A stretch of DNA of 36,852 nt, from contig CAKPHZ010000015.1 in the NCBI GenBank assembly GCA_934162265.1, forward strand, positions 1 to 36,852, read 5' to 3'. The position numbers were made by a program, and so were the translations under genes. The notes under the pieces were generated by a model, which saw only the letters and a program-made list of their open reading frames with translations, was not told where the DNA came from and searched no databases. How positions within the stretch are numbered: the stretch's first letter is position 1; the number at the start of each line of letters is the position of its first letter. The DNA comes from an uncultured Bacilli bacterium. GTDB lineage: Bacteria > Bacillota_I > Bacilli_A > RF39 > UBA660. This document shows positions 16,855-25,714 of this stretch, piece by piece.

Positions 16855-18627
16855 TTGAGTATTTTAGATATGAAATTTTTTCGCTTTTTAGGATTTAAAA
16901 AGAAACCTAATGCTCCTTGGAGTAAATATTATCATAAGAAAGATATGGATTTATTTGTTCCAGATATTTCTTTATATGAACATTTTTTAAATAGGATGAA
17001 GAATTATCCTAATCGTAATGCTTTTGATTATTTTGGAACTAAAACGACTTATTCAGATTTAGTTAAAAAGATTGATTTGTGTGCTAAGGCATTTTTAAGT
17101 TATGGGATAAGGAAAAATGATGTAGTAACTATTTGTATGCCTAATACTCCAGAGGGGATTATTTCTTTTTTAGCATTAAATAAAATTGGGGCAATTTCTA
17201 ATATGGTTCATCCTCTTGCTAGTGAAAATGAGATTAAGAATGATTTAAATGAAACTGGTAGTGTGATGATGGTTCTTATTGATATTGATTATGAAAAGAT
17301 AAAGAATATTATAAATGATACAGAAGTTTATAAAGTTATTGTTGTTAGAGCTAGTGATTCTATGCCATTTTTTATGAAATTGGGTTATAATTTAACTGTT
17401 GGTTTAAAAACTGAACTTCCTCGTAAAAATAGCAAATATATTTATTGGGAAGAGTTTATAAAAAATGTTTCTACTTATCAAAATGATTATCATTATGTAG
17501 GTAAAAAAAATACACCTGCTGTAATGCTTCATAGTGGTGGTTCTACTGGTACACCTAAGGCAATTGTTTTATCTAATGGTAATTTTGTTACGTTAGTAGA
17601 ACAATCTCGAATTGTTTTTGATGAGTTGGAAGTAGGAGATAAATGTCTATCTATCATGCCAATTTTTCATGGATTTGGTTTAGGTGTTTGTGTATATACT
17701 CCTCTTTGTGTAGGGGCTGAATGTATTTTAATTCCTCAATTTAAGGCAGATGAATTTGATAAGATTTTAACGAAGTATCGTCCTGAATTTGTAATTGGTG
17801 TTCCTACTTTATTTGAAGCAATGATGAAGAGTGAGCGAGCAGATAGATTGAAATTAAATTATATTAAGTATATTATTTCAGGAGGAGATACTTTAAGTTT
17901 AAGTCTTGAGAAAAGAATTAATACATTTTTAAGGGATCATGGTTCTAGTACAAGAATTGTTCAAGGTTATGGAATGAGTGAATGTTTAGCGGCTATTTGT
18001 CTAGGGTTTAAAAATATTTTAGAGTATGGTTCTATTGGTGTTCCATTTCCTGGTTGTTATATTGGAATATTTTCTCCTGAAGATAAAGAAATGCCTTATG
18101 GAGAAGAAGGAGAAATCTGTATTAGTGGTCCTAATGTTATGTTAGGTTATTATAATAATGAGAAGGAAACAAATGCTGCTCTACATATTCATGATGATGG
18201 GAATGTTTGGCTACACTCAGGAGATTTAGGGGTAATGAATAAAAATGGCTTTATTAAATATACAGGAAGATTAAAAAGATTAATTATTTGTTCTGGCTAT
18301 AATGTTTATCCTGTTCAAATTGAAGAATTATTAGAAACACATCCTGCAGTAATGCAAGCTACAGTAGTAGGAATTCCTCACCCCTATAAACAGCAAGTTC
18401 CTAAGGCTTTTATTGTTTTAAATAAAGGTTATAAAGAGAATGATTCCCTAATTCAAGAATTAAAAAAATTAGTAGAAAAAAATCTTCCTAAGTATTCTAA
18501 AATATATGAATATGAATTTAGAAAGTCACTTCCTAAAACAATGGTTGGTAAAGTAGATTTTAGGCGTTTGCAAGAAGAAAACAATCGGAAGAGAAGGGAA
18601 GAAAATCATGAAAAGAAAAAGATTTAA
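16855..18627 (+). CDS. AMP-forming acyl-CoA synthetase/acyl ligase
   Basis: ANL-superfamily enzymes adenylate a carboxylate with ATP and pass it to CoA or a carrier thiol. In this 590-aa protein the phosphate-binding loop is SGGSTGTPK (about 226-234). GYGMSE follows near 373, then HSGDLG, RLKRLIICSGYNVYP and a C-terminal catalytic Lys in TMVGKVDF (about 565). A fatty-acid substrate is likely given the acyltransferases on both sides. Translation starts at TTG 16855, supported by AGAAGGAA at 16841-16848. It begins 3 bases after the preceding stop and overlaps the next gene by 20 bases, so the three genes are tightly coupled. No separate acyl carrier protein is encoded nearby. Confidence 0.92.
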   Translation: MSILDMKFFRFLGFKKKPNAPWSKYYHKKDMDLFVPDISLYEHFLNRMKNYPNRNAFDYFGTKTTYSDLVKKIDLCAKAFLSYGIRKNDVVTICMPNTPEGIISFLALNKIGAISNMVHPLASENEIKNDLNETGSVMMVLIDIDYEKIKNIINDTEVYKVIVVRASDSMPFFMKLGYNLTVGLKTELPRKNSKYIYWEEFIKNVSTYQNDYHYVGKKNTPAVMLHSGGSTGTPKAIVLSNGNFVTLVEQSRIVFDELEVGDKCLSIMPIFHGFGLGVCVYTPLCVGAECILIPQFKADEFDKILTKYRPEFVIGVPTLFEAMMKSERADRLKLNYIKYIISGGDTLSLSLEKRINTFLRDHGSSTRIVQGYGMSECLAAICLGFKNILEYGSIGVPFPGCYIGIFSPEDKEMPYGEEGEICISGPNVMLGYYNNEKETNAALHIHDDGNVWLHSGDLGVMNKNGFIKYTGRLKRLIICSGYNVYPVQIEELLETHPAVMQATVVGIPHPYKQQVPKAFIVLNKGYKENDSLIQELKKLVEKNLPKYSKIYEYEFRKSLPKTMVGKVDFRRLQEENNRKRREENHEKKKI

Positions 18628-19213
18628 GGGAGAAATAGGTTATATTATTTTAACTCCAATTATGCGCGTATTATTTCGATTGTATTATCACCCTAAAATT
18701 ATCAATCGTGAAGTCATTCCTAAAGATGGTCCAATTTTAATTGTAGGCAATCACAAACATGTATATGATCAATGCCTTACCATTATGGCAACAAAAAGAG
18801 TAATTCATTACATGGCAAAAAAAGAATACTTCGAGGGAAAACTTGCCTGGTTTTTTAAGCTGGTTGGTTGCATTCCTGTAAATCGTCAAATTAAGGATAA
18901 AGATGCTGTTAATCAGGCTTTAGATGTTTTAAATCATGGAGGAGCAATTGGCTTATTTCCCGAAGGAACAAGAAATAAAACCAAAGATAAATTTTTACTT
19001 CCTTTTAAATTTGGAACCGTATCTATGGCAAAAAAAACAGGAGCTACGATTGTTCCTTTTGGTTTAACAGGAGACTATTGTTTTAGAAGTCGTAATTTAA
19101 TGATTCGCTATGGAACGCCTTTTCAAGTAGGAGATATGTCTTTAGAGGAGGCAAACGAAAAACTTTATCATGAAGTAGAGAATTTAATGAAAGAGAATTT
19201 AAAGAAAAGTTAA
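18608..19213 (+). CDS. PlsC-type acyltransferase (second)
   Basis: The 201-aa protein has the catalytic motif NHKHVYD (H-x4-D), CIPVNR and LFPEGTRNK, the four-block pattern of glycerolipid acyltransferases. It resembles the first acyltransferase of the operon in layout but is clearly divergent. It starts inside the end of the ligase gene, with GAGAAGGGAAG upstream of the ATG. The pair may add acyl chains to two positions of one acceptor, or to different acceptors. A strong terminator follows. Confidence 0.9.
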   Translation: MKRKRFKGEIGYIILTPIMRVLFRLYYHPKIINREVIPKDGPILIVGNHKHVYDQCLTIMATKRVIHYMAKKEYFEGKLAWFFKLVGCIPVNRQIKDKDAVNQALDVLNHGGAIGLFPEGTRNKTKDKFLLPFKFGTVSMAKKTGATIVPFGLTGDYCFRSRNLMIRYGTPFQVGDMSLEEANEKLYHEVENLMKENLKKS

Positions 19214-19244
19214 ATTTAACTAACTGTTGACTTTTCTTTTTTTT
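19201..19244 (+). terminator. Terminator of the lipid acylation operon
   Basis: A 13-bp stem (19201-19213 with 19227-19239, one wobble pair) has a 13-nt loop and a T-run. It contains the acyltransferase stop codon and overlaps the next -35. Confidence 0.8.
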
Positions 19245-19255
19245 ATGTATAATAA
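19227..19255 (+). promoter_or_regulatory. Promoter of the alpha-CTD repeat gene
   Basis: TTGACT (19227-19232) is followed by TATAAT at 19248-19253 (15-bp spacer) or TAATAA at 19250-19255 (17-bp spacer). Confidence 0.5.
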
Positions 19256-19281
19256 TATTTGCTAAAAAAGGGGATGTAATT

Positions 19282-20055
19282 ATGAGATGTAAGAAGGATG
19301 ATTCTATTGAGCAATTAAATTTATCTGTAAAGACAATTTTTGAATTGAAAAGAAATGGAATAGAAAAAATAGAGGATTTATTGGCATGTAATGAGGAGCA
19401 ATTTGTAAAATTTCGACATATTCATCACGGAAGATGGAATGAGATTAAGAATGCTGTTCATGCTCTTGGATTTATATTTGTCGATGAGGATATTTCTATA
19501 TTAGAGGAACCAAATAATTTTTTAGAACAAGATATTTCTACTTTGGGATTATCTTTAAATCCTTTGAAAGCATTATTAAATGCAAAGATTTATACTGTTG
19601 GAGAACTTTTATCTTATTCATCTAATGATTTGAGAAAGTTGCCATTTATTGATTATACTAATCTTAAGTTTATTAAAAATGCTATTCATGCTAGGGGAGT
19701 AAAACTTTTAGATGAAAATGATAGTTTACTTTATGAGAGAATTCAAAATATTCAAATAGAACTATTTTTATTAAATAAGAAGAAAATAAAAGAAGAATTA
19801 ACGGAATTTAAAATAGAAGATTTAAATTTATCTAATCGATTGTATCTTCTTTTAAAGCGTCGTAATATTAATACTGTTTCTGATTTGCTTTCTTATAATA
19901 TTATGTCTTTAAGTAAGGTAAATGGGTTAGGTTTTAATCATATTCAGAGTCTTATTCAAGCACTTTCTTGTTATGGATATCATTTTTCTGATGAAAATTC
20001 TGTTGTACTGACAAAATCTGGGTGGATTAAGAAAAAGAAACATAAAAATTTTTAA
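19282..20055 (+). CDS. Stand-alone protein with three RNA-polymerase alpha-CTD-like repeats
   Basis: The 257-aa soluble protein is built from three ~58-residue repeats (about 8-66, 84-143 and 177-234). Each reads like the C-terminal domain of the RNA polymerase alpha subunit: an (I/L)xxLxLS start, a helix, NI-TV-(E/D)LL, then a helix-hairpin-helix-like L-K(V/L)xGLGxxxIxxIxxAL. The third repeat is the clearest (IEDLNLSNRLYLLLKRRNI). In alpha, this domain binds UP-element DNA and activators. There is no alpha N-terminal domain here. GGGG at 19270-19273 precedes the ATG, and the gene has its own promoter and terminator. Roles could include transcription modulation or DNA binding. The repeat assignment is pattern recognition and the function is inference. 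Confidence 0.78.
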   Translation: MRCKKDDSIEQLNLSVKTIFELKRNGIEKIEDLLACNEEQFVKFRHIHHGRWNEIKNAVHALGFIFVDEDISILEEPNNFLEQDISTLGLSLNPLKALLNAKIYTVGELLSYSSNDLRKLPFIDYTNLKFIKNAIHARGVKLLDENDSLLYERIQNIQIELFLLNKKKIKEELTEFKIEDLNLSNRLYLLLKRRNINTVSDLLSYNIMSLSKVNGLGFNHIQSLIQALSCYGYHFSDENSVVLTKSGWIKKKKHKNF

Positions 20056-20075
20056 GAACTTAAAAGGTTCTTTTT
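20054..20075 (+). terminator. Terminator of the alpha-CTD repeat gene
   Basis: AAGAACT (20054-20060) pairs with GGTTCTT (20066-20072), followed by T residues. It overlaps the stop codon. Confidence 0.65.
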
Positions 20076-20101
20076 CTTTGACAAAAAGTAGAAGAATATG
20101 A

Positions 20102-20130
20102 TTGTAATCTTAATAAAAATCATTTATACT
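20102..20130 (+). promoter_or_regulatory. Promoter of the protease-anchor operon
   Basis: TTGTAA (20102-20107), 17 bp, TATACT (20125-20130), with AGGAGGAG at 20144-20151 before the start codon. A TTGACA at 20078-20083 lies further upstream without a matching -10. Confidence 0.6.
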
Positions 20131-20156
20131 AGAAATATATCATAGGAGGAGTATAG

Positions 20157-23100
20157 ATGAATAATATTTACAATAAAAAAAATTGGGTTTTAGTATTTTT
20201 AAGTATTTTACTTTTTGTTTTAGTTATTATATATATTAAAGTAGATAAGTTTACTTATGCTTTTTCTGAATCTGTTAGTTCTGGAGAATATGTACTTAAT
20301 CCAGATTGGGTAGAATATAGTAGTTTATCTAATGAGGAACAATCAAAATATGAGGTAATTCCAGAAAAGTTTATTTATCCATATAAAGAAAATGATTCTT
20401 CTAAAATTAGTTTATTTAGTATTAATGATGCTGATGACTACCCAAAGTATTATAATTTAAATGATGATGGTTATTCTACTCCTCCTGATGATCAAGGAAG
20501 TTTAGGTATTTGTTGGGCTTTTGCCACTGCTAGTTCTATAGAAACTTATTTATTAAAAAATGAAATTTCTAATATTAAGAATCCTATTAAGTTTTCTACT
20601 AGGCAATTAGATTATGCTAGTGTTCATAAAGATTATATTATAGAAGGGTTTAATCCATATCAAATGGTAGAAAGAGTTTATCCTGGTAGTGCTGCTAGGT
20701 TTAATACGCCGTTTTTGTTATTATCGTATGGTATTTCTCCTGTTACAGTAGATAAGTTTAATGATTCTATAGATGATATGGGAAAAAAGAGTATTAGTGA
20801 GGTAATTAATTTAGATAATGTAGAATATAATGTTGATAGTTATGTCAATTATGGTACAATTAGTGATTATAATTCACAAGATGTTAGAGAATCATGGATA
20901 AAAGAAATTAAAAATCATCTTTTAAATTATGGCTCTGTTGCAATATCAGTAAAGGGTTCTACTCCTTATTCTGCAGGAAGTTGTATTCATGTTAATGAAG
21001 ATAAGTCTAATTTTCTTATTAATCAGAATGGGGAATGTAATGAAACTGGTGACGGTGGACATGCTATGGCAATTATTGGTTATGATGATAATTATACTTA
21101 TCAATATTGTCGATTAGATTCTACGACATCTAATGATTTAACGAATTGTGATAATATTGTATCTGGAAAAGGAGCATTTATTTTAAAAAATTCTTGGGGG
21201 AATTCTTATCCTTATCCTTATTTAGCTTATACTTCTAATGTAAATGGTAGTTATGGAATAACAGGGGTATCTAAAAAGAATTGGGATATTAATTATGATG
21301 TTACTAAGGAAAATGAAGGAATTTATGGTGATGGTTTAAGTCAGATTACTTATTATAAGAGTGATAAAGAGAAAGAATTATTAAAGAGGGTATCTTTTTA
21401 TTCTGTTAGTAATGGTAATAAAGAATATAAAGTATATATTAGTAGTAATGGAAAAGATGATTATCGTTTTATAGGTTCTTTAACTACAGATAAGGTTGGT
21501 TTAAATAGTATTAGTATAGAGGATGATGTTATATTAGATAGTGATAAATTTTCAATTAAAATTACTTCTTCTAATGGTTATATTGATAAAATTTTTGCTT
21601 ATACGAAAGAAGTTACTACTTCAGATGAATTAATGATTGATACAATGATTAAGGATAAAAAGGAATATGAAATGAATGATTCTGAATTATTAATTTATAG
21701 TGTAACAAAGAATATTGTTAATGGAGGAAAGATAGATTATCAATTATTTGATGAATCTGGTAATGATATTACTAATCTTTTAGATATTTCTAAAAATTAT
21801 AATTTAAATTATCAAGTAAAGCCTACTATTAAGATTAAAAGTGTTTTACCTCAGGGAAATTTAGTTTTAAAAACCTTATATAATGGAGTAGAAGTAGATA
21901 ATGATATTTTAAAAGTAAAGTCTTTAAAAAATTTATGGTCTGGAGGAAATGGGACAATTAATGATCCTTATTTGATTAGTAATGTAGATGAGTTTAAAAA
22001 AATATTTACTAATGAAGATTATTTAAAAGTTAATTATAAATTAGTGAATGATTTAGATTTTTCTTCAGTTAAAGATTGGGATGCTGGGAATATTTCTAAT
22101 TATCAAGCTTTTTCTGGAACTTTAGATGGAGATAATCATATGATTATGGGACTTAGTGCAAATAGTAATATTCCTTCTCTATTTTATTCTTTAAATAAGT
22201 CTACGATAAAGAATATTGTTTTTAGTGAGATTAATTTAGAAGTAAAAGAATCAGGATGGGGAAATTTACTTTCAATGATGGCTCATGATTCTATTATTGA
22301 AAATATTATTATCACAAAGTCAGTAAAAATTATTGGGAATGCTTCTTATGCTGGAGGTTTAATAGGCACATCTTATAATACTTCATTTGATAGAATTGCA
22401 ACATATGCTACTATTAATACGAATTATGAATATGATGGTGTTGCTTCTGGTATAGTTAATAAAGGATATGGAGTTAAATTAAATGAATGTTATAATTATG
22501 GCTCTATTATAGCTAAAAAAAGTATAGTAGGTGGTTTAGTTGGTATTTTAGGAAATTATTCTAATGAGGAAGGATTGCTTCAAAATAGTTATAATTTTGG
22601 AAATATTTCTTCTAGTCTTATTGGTGGAGGATTAGTAGGAGAAGGTGAGAATTCTGTTTTAGAAAATACTTATAATGTTTTTTCTAAAGGATTAGGAAAG
22701 AATATTGGGAATATTATTGGTTCTTCTTCTTATATGGGAATTAAGAATAGTTTTTACCAAGAAGATTACGGCAATGCTTTAACAAAAGATGTCAATAATT
22801 CTACTACTTTAGTAAATGTTATGGGAAAGACAAGTGATCAATTAAAGGCTAAAAATACTTATTTAAATTTTGATTTTGATGATATTTGGGAGATTAGTAG
22901 TAATAGTTATCCTAGTTTAAGGAATATAAGATATTTATATTTAACGGATATTGAAGTAGAGAAAGAAATTCATTTAGAAGTAGGAGAGAAAAAAGAAATA
23001 GATTTATCTTTTAAACCTGATAGTGCTAGTAATAAGAAAGTTCGCTATGAAGTAGAGAATTCTGATTTAATTCAATTAGATGATAATAGGATTACTGCTT

Positions 23101-23600
23101 TAAAGAAGGGAAATACTATATTAAAGATTTATGCTTTAGATGGGAGTGGTCTTGTTAAAGAAGTTCCTATTTCTATTACTTTAGAGGAAATTAATTTAGA
23201 TGATTATGAAGTAATGGAAGAAAGTTATTTAAAGATAGGAGAAAATTATACACCAGATGTTTTTAAGAATAATATTTATCAAGGAAATAAATTTCAAATC
23301 CATATCTCTAGTAAAAATCCTTATATAGGAACAGGAGATAAGATCAGTATTTTTAATCAAAATAATACGCTAAATAAAGAGTACACTGCTGTTATTTTAG
23401 GAGATATTACTGGTAATGGTATTATTGATATTGGAGATGTTGCTAAGTTATATCAACATATTAGAGGATCATTTGAAATGAAAAAGGAATTTATTTTAGC
23501 GGGAGATGTTTATAGAGATTCAAAACTAGAATTAAATGATGTTGCTAAATTATATCAATATGTAAGAGGCGGAATAGATAGTTTGGAGGGAGAAAGATGA
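20157..23600 (+). CDS. Secreted papain-type (C1) cysteine protease with beta-helix, Ig-like and dockerin-like domains
   Basis: The 1147-aa protein has a signal peptide or N-terminal anchor (about 10-28) and a short pro-region. The C1-type peptidase domain has catalytic Cys119 in DQGSLGICWAFA, His302 in GDGGHAMAIIGY and Asn345 in ILKNSWGN. A linker, then a long GLUG-like repeat region (about 600-890) with SGTLDGDNHMIMGL and GGLVG motifs, probably a parallel beta-helix, follow. Next is an Ig-like/Big2-type domain (about 925-1010). The C-terminal dockerin-like domain (1078-1140) has two calcium-loop repeats, GDITGNGIIDIGDVAKLYQ and GDVYRDSKLELNDVAKLYQ. It is the first gene of a two-gene operon; the partner, which overlaps it by 4 bases, carries a cohesin-like domain. 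Likely role: an extracellular protease docked on its own cell surface. Confidence 0.9.
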   Translation: MNNIYNKKNWVLVFLSILLFVLVIIYIKVDKFTYAFSESVSSGEYVLNPDWVEYSSLSNEEQSKYEVIPEKFIYPYKENDSSKISLFSINDADDYPKYYNLNDDGYSTPPDDQGSLGICWAFATASSIETYLLKNEISNIKNPIKFSTRQLDYASVHKDYIIEGFNPYQMVERVYPGSAARFNTPFLLLSYGISPVTVDKFNDSIDDMGKKSISEVINLDNVEYNVDSYVNYGTISDYNSQDVRESWIKEIKNHLLNYGSVAISVKGSTPYSAGSCIHVNEDKSNFLINQNGECNETGDGGHAMAIIGYDDNYTYQYCRLDSTTSNDLTNCDNIVSGKGAFILKNSWGNSYPYPYLAYTSNVNGSYGITGVSKKNWDINYDVTKENEGIYGDGLSQITYYKSDKEKELLKRVSFYSVSNGNKEYKVYISSNGKDDYRFIGSLTTDKVGLNSISIEDDVILDSDKFSIKITSSNGYIDKIFAYTKEVTTSDELMIDTMIKDKKEYEMNDSELLIYSVTKNIVNGGKIDYQLFDESGNDITNLLDISKNYNLNYQVKPTIKIKSVLPQGNLVLKTLYNGVEVDNDILKVKSLKNLWSGGNGTINDPYLISNVDEFKKIFTNEDYLKVNYKLVNDLDFSSVKDWDAGNISNYQAFSGTLDGDNHMIMGLSANSNIPSLFYSLNKSTIKNIVFSEINLEVKESGWGNLLSMMAHDSIIENIIITKSVKIIGNASYAGGLIGTSYNTSFDRIATYATINTNYEYDGVASGIVNKGYGVKLNECYNYGSIIAKKSIVGGLVGILGNYSNEEGLLQNSYNFGNISSSLIGGGLVGEGENSVLENTYNVFSKGLGKNIGNIIGSSSYMGIKNSFYQEDYGNALTKDVNNSTTLVNVMGKTSDQLKAKNTYLNFDFDDIWEISSNSYPSLRNIRYLYLTDIEVEKEIHLEVGEKKEIDLSFKPDSASNKKVRYEVENSDLIQLDDNRITALKKGNTILKIYALDGSGLVKEVPISITLEEINLDDYEVMEESYLKIGENYTPDVFKNNIYQGNKFQIHISSKNPYIGTGDKISIFNQNNTLNKEYTAVILGDITGNGIIDIGDVAKLYQHIRGSFEMKKEFILAGDVYRDSKLELNDVAKLYQYVRGGIDSLEGER

Positions 23601-25042
23601 TGAGATATCGATTATGTTTTTTTGTTACTGTATTTCTTATTTTTCTTTCTCCTGTTTATGCAGATACTTCTCTTTCTTTAGCGTGTCCTAATACTAGTAC
23701 TGTTGGTAGTACAATAAATTGTAATGTAGTTGTTGATAGTGATATTGATTTGTCGGCTGTTGGCACTAGATTAAGATTAAGTAGTAATTTAGAGTTAGTA
23801 AAATTTACTACAGATTCTGTTTGGCAAGGAACTGGAGATAATGGAAATATTCAATTGTATACTTTTCCTAACCAAAAAGGAAAGGTAAATCTTGGGGTAG
23901 CATCTATTAAAGTTTTGGAAAATCAAAATTCTAGTACAGGAACAATTTCTTTAGAAAATACAACTTTTTATGGAGATAATTTTAATGGGTTTAATGGTAA
24001 GAATGTTTCTTTTAATATTAAAGTTTTATCTACAAATAATTATTTATCTAGTATTACTTTAGATAAGGGAAGTCTTACTCCTAATTTTAATAAAGATACT
24101 TTAAATTATCAAGTAACATTAGATAGTAGTAATGTTACAATAGGGGCTGTTTCTTTAGATAAAAAAGCAACAGTAAGTGGAGTAGGTAATAAAGAATTAA
24201 AAGAAGGCAAAAATACTTTTGTCATTACTGTTACCAGTGAAGCTGGAGAAAAACGTGAATATCAAATTGTGATTACTAGACCAGTAAAGAAACAAGATAA
24301 TTCTGAAAAGAAAGAAGATAATATTAAAAATCCCTCTAATAATGAAGAAAAAAAGAATTCTAATACTTCTTCAGATACAGAAACAAGTTCATCAAATCAA
24401 GAAAAGAAAGATGAATTAAAGTTAAGAGAGTTAGTAGTAGATGGATATTCTCTAGATTTTCAGAAAGATAAAAATACTTATTCAGTAATTCTTTTAAATG
24501 ATGAGAAGAAATTAGAAATAAAAGCAATTGCTTTTTCTGATGATATTAAAGTTACTATTTCTGGTAATGAAAATTTAAAAGTGGGAGAAAATAAAATTTC
24601 TATTCTTTTAGAAGATAAAGAGGAAAATAAAAATACTTATACTATTATTGCTACGAAGAAAAGTCAGGTTTGTGTGATTAAAGATATTAAAGTAGCAGGA
24701 TATAAGTTTAATTTTGATTGTAGTAAGTATGAATATCAATTATCTATTAAAGATGAAGATAAATTAAATATAGATGTTGTTCCTACTAATGAGGATACTA
24801 AAATTAATATATATCATAATGATAATTTAAAAGATGGAGATATAATTACAATTTCAGTAAAGCATGGAGATAATGAGTATCAGTATTTGATTAAGATTTC
24901 TAAGAAAGAAGAAAATAGTACTATAATTACAAATAATAAAAAAGTCCTTATTTTAGGTGGAATAGTTATTGTTGGATTATTGTACTTAGTAGGAAGGTTT
25001 ATTTTAAAGAAAAAGTTTTTCTCTAAGTCTAAGGAGATTTAA
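23597..25042 (+). CDS. Membrane-anchored scaffold with cohesin-like and three cadherin-like domains
   Basis: The 481-aa protein has a signal peptide (1-22) and a ~120-residue domain (24-146) resembling cohesins (SLACPNTSTVGSTINCNVVV then alternating strands). It contains a cysteine pair (30 and 42). A cadherin-like beta-sandwich (about 150-228) with the YQV/EYQIVITR pattern, a Lys/Ser/Asn-rich linker (229-272) and two more cadherin-like domains (275-354 and 359-436) follow. A C-terminal membrane helix (450-470) ends in a basic tail. The domain would be displayed outside and tethered to the membrane. ATGA overlap with the dockerin protease gene (ATG 23597, stop 23598-23600) and GGAGGGAG at 23585-23592 indicate translational coupling. 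The cohesin identity is fold-level recognition and less certain than the cadherin-like repeats. Confidence 0.8.
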   Translation: MMRYRLCFFVTVFLIFLSPVYADTSLSLACPNTSTVGSTINCNVVVDSDIDLSAVGTRLRLSSNLELVKFTTDSVWQGTGDNGNIQLYTFPNQKGKVNLGVASIKVLENQNSSTGTISLENTTFYGDNFNGFNGKNVSFNIKVLSTNNYLSSITLDKGSLTPNFNKDTLNYQVTLDSSNVTIGAVSLDKKATVSGVGNKELKEGKNTFVITVTSEAGEKREYQIVITRPVKKQDNSEKKEDNIKNPSNNEEKKNSNTSSDTETSSSNQEKKDELKLRELVVDGYSLDFQKDKNTYSVILLNDEKKLEIKAIAFSDDIKVTISGNENLKVGENKISILLEDKEENKNTYTIIATKKSQVCVIKDIKVAGYKFNFDCSKYEYQLSIKDEDKLNIDVVPTNEDTKINIYHNDNLKDGDIITISVKHGDNEYQYLIKISKKEENSTIITNNKKVLILGGIVIVGLLYLVGRFILKKKFFSKSKEI

Positions 25043-25050
25043 AGATAATT

Positions 25051-25093
25051 AAAAAGGACAGTTTTAGGAATTATATTCCACGTTGTCCTTTTT
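25051..25093. terminator. Bidirectional terminator between convergent genes
   Basis: AAAAAGGACA (25051-25060) pairs with TGTCCTTTTT (25084-25093), with an inner GGAAT/ATTCC helix. T-runs flank it on each strand. It overlaps the stop codon of the minus-strand gene. Confidence 0.8.
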
Positions 25094-25678
25094 TTTATTA
25101 TTAGTTTTTTCTAAATTAAATATTTTTTCTAGATCTTTTTTGTCTGATATAAATGATACTAATAGCAGTATACTTATTATTATGTAATTAATTAGAGAAA
25201 TATTCCATTCTGAATCTATAACATATTTGCTAGGGTCGTTAGGATTATACTTTACTGTTGCTGTTTTTTTAAAAAGTGAGCGTTTATTTTCTGAGTTTGA
25301 TGTTCCTAAATAGGTAATGCCATTTACTGTATATTCATATTCAGCAGTACATAATTCACTTCCTTCATCATAGTAGCAATTTTTATAATCTATAAGTTTT
25401 CCTTCTGTTTTTAAATAATTCTTAGTTTTATTGGCATCGGACATATTAATATATACCGTAAGACCAATAATAAATAAAAAGCCTAAAATAAATGGACTGA
25501 ATATTATCAAAAGTATTCTAGTTATTAGTTTTCTAGCATTATTTTGCATTATATTTTTTTGTTGTTCATTGTAGATAGGCTTTGAATTGATATTATTTAA
25601 TTCTGTGTTACAGAACTCACATCTTATGTTTGTATTTTTATTTTCTTTTCCACAATTTGGACATTGAACGGTATTCAT
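25064..25678 (-). CDS. Zinc-ribbon membrane protein with DUF3592-like domain
   Basis: The 204-aa protein has an N-terminal zinc ribbon (CPNCGKENKNTNIRCEFCNTE, given here by its cysteine pairs at about 6/9 and 20/23). A membrane helix (about 50-72), a ~85-residue region with CYYDEGSELCTAEYEYTVNG and VKYNPNDPSKYVID typical of DUF3592, and a second helix (about 163-178) follow. Function is unknown. GGAGG precedes the ATG. It is the last gene of the minus-strand lemA operon, 36 bp from DUF2207. Confidence 0.8.
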   Translation of the reverse strand: MNTVQCPNCGKENKNTNIRCEFCNTELNNINSKPIYNEQQKNIMQNNARKLITRILLIIFSPFILGFLFIIGLTVYINMSDANKTKNYLKTEGKLIDYKNCYYDEGSELCTAEYEYTVNGITYLGTSNSENKRSLFKKTATVKYNPNDPSKYVIDSEWNISLINYIIISILLLVSFISDKKDLEKIFNLEKTNNKKKDNVEYNS

Positions 25679-25714
25679 TTTTCCTCCTTTTTTTTATTAT
25701 TAAGTGAAAAGTGG

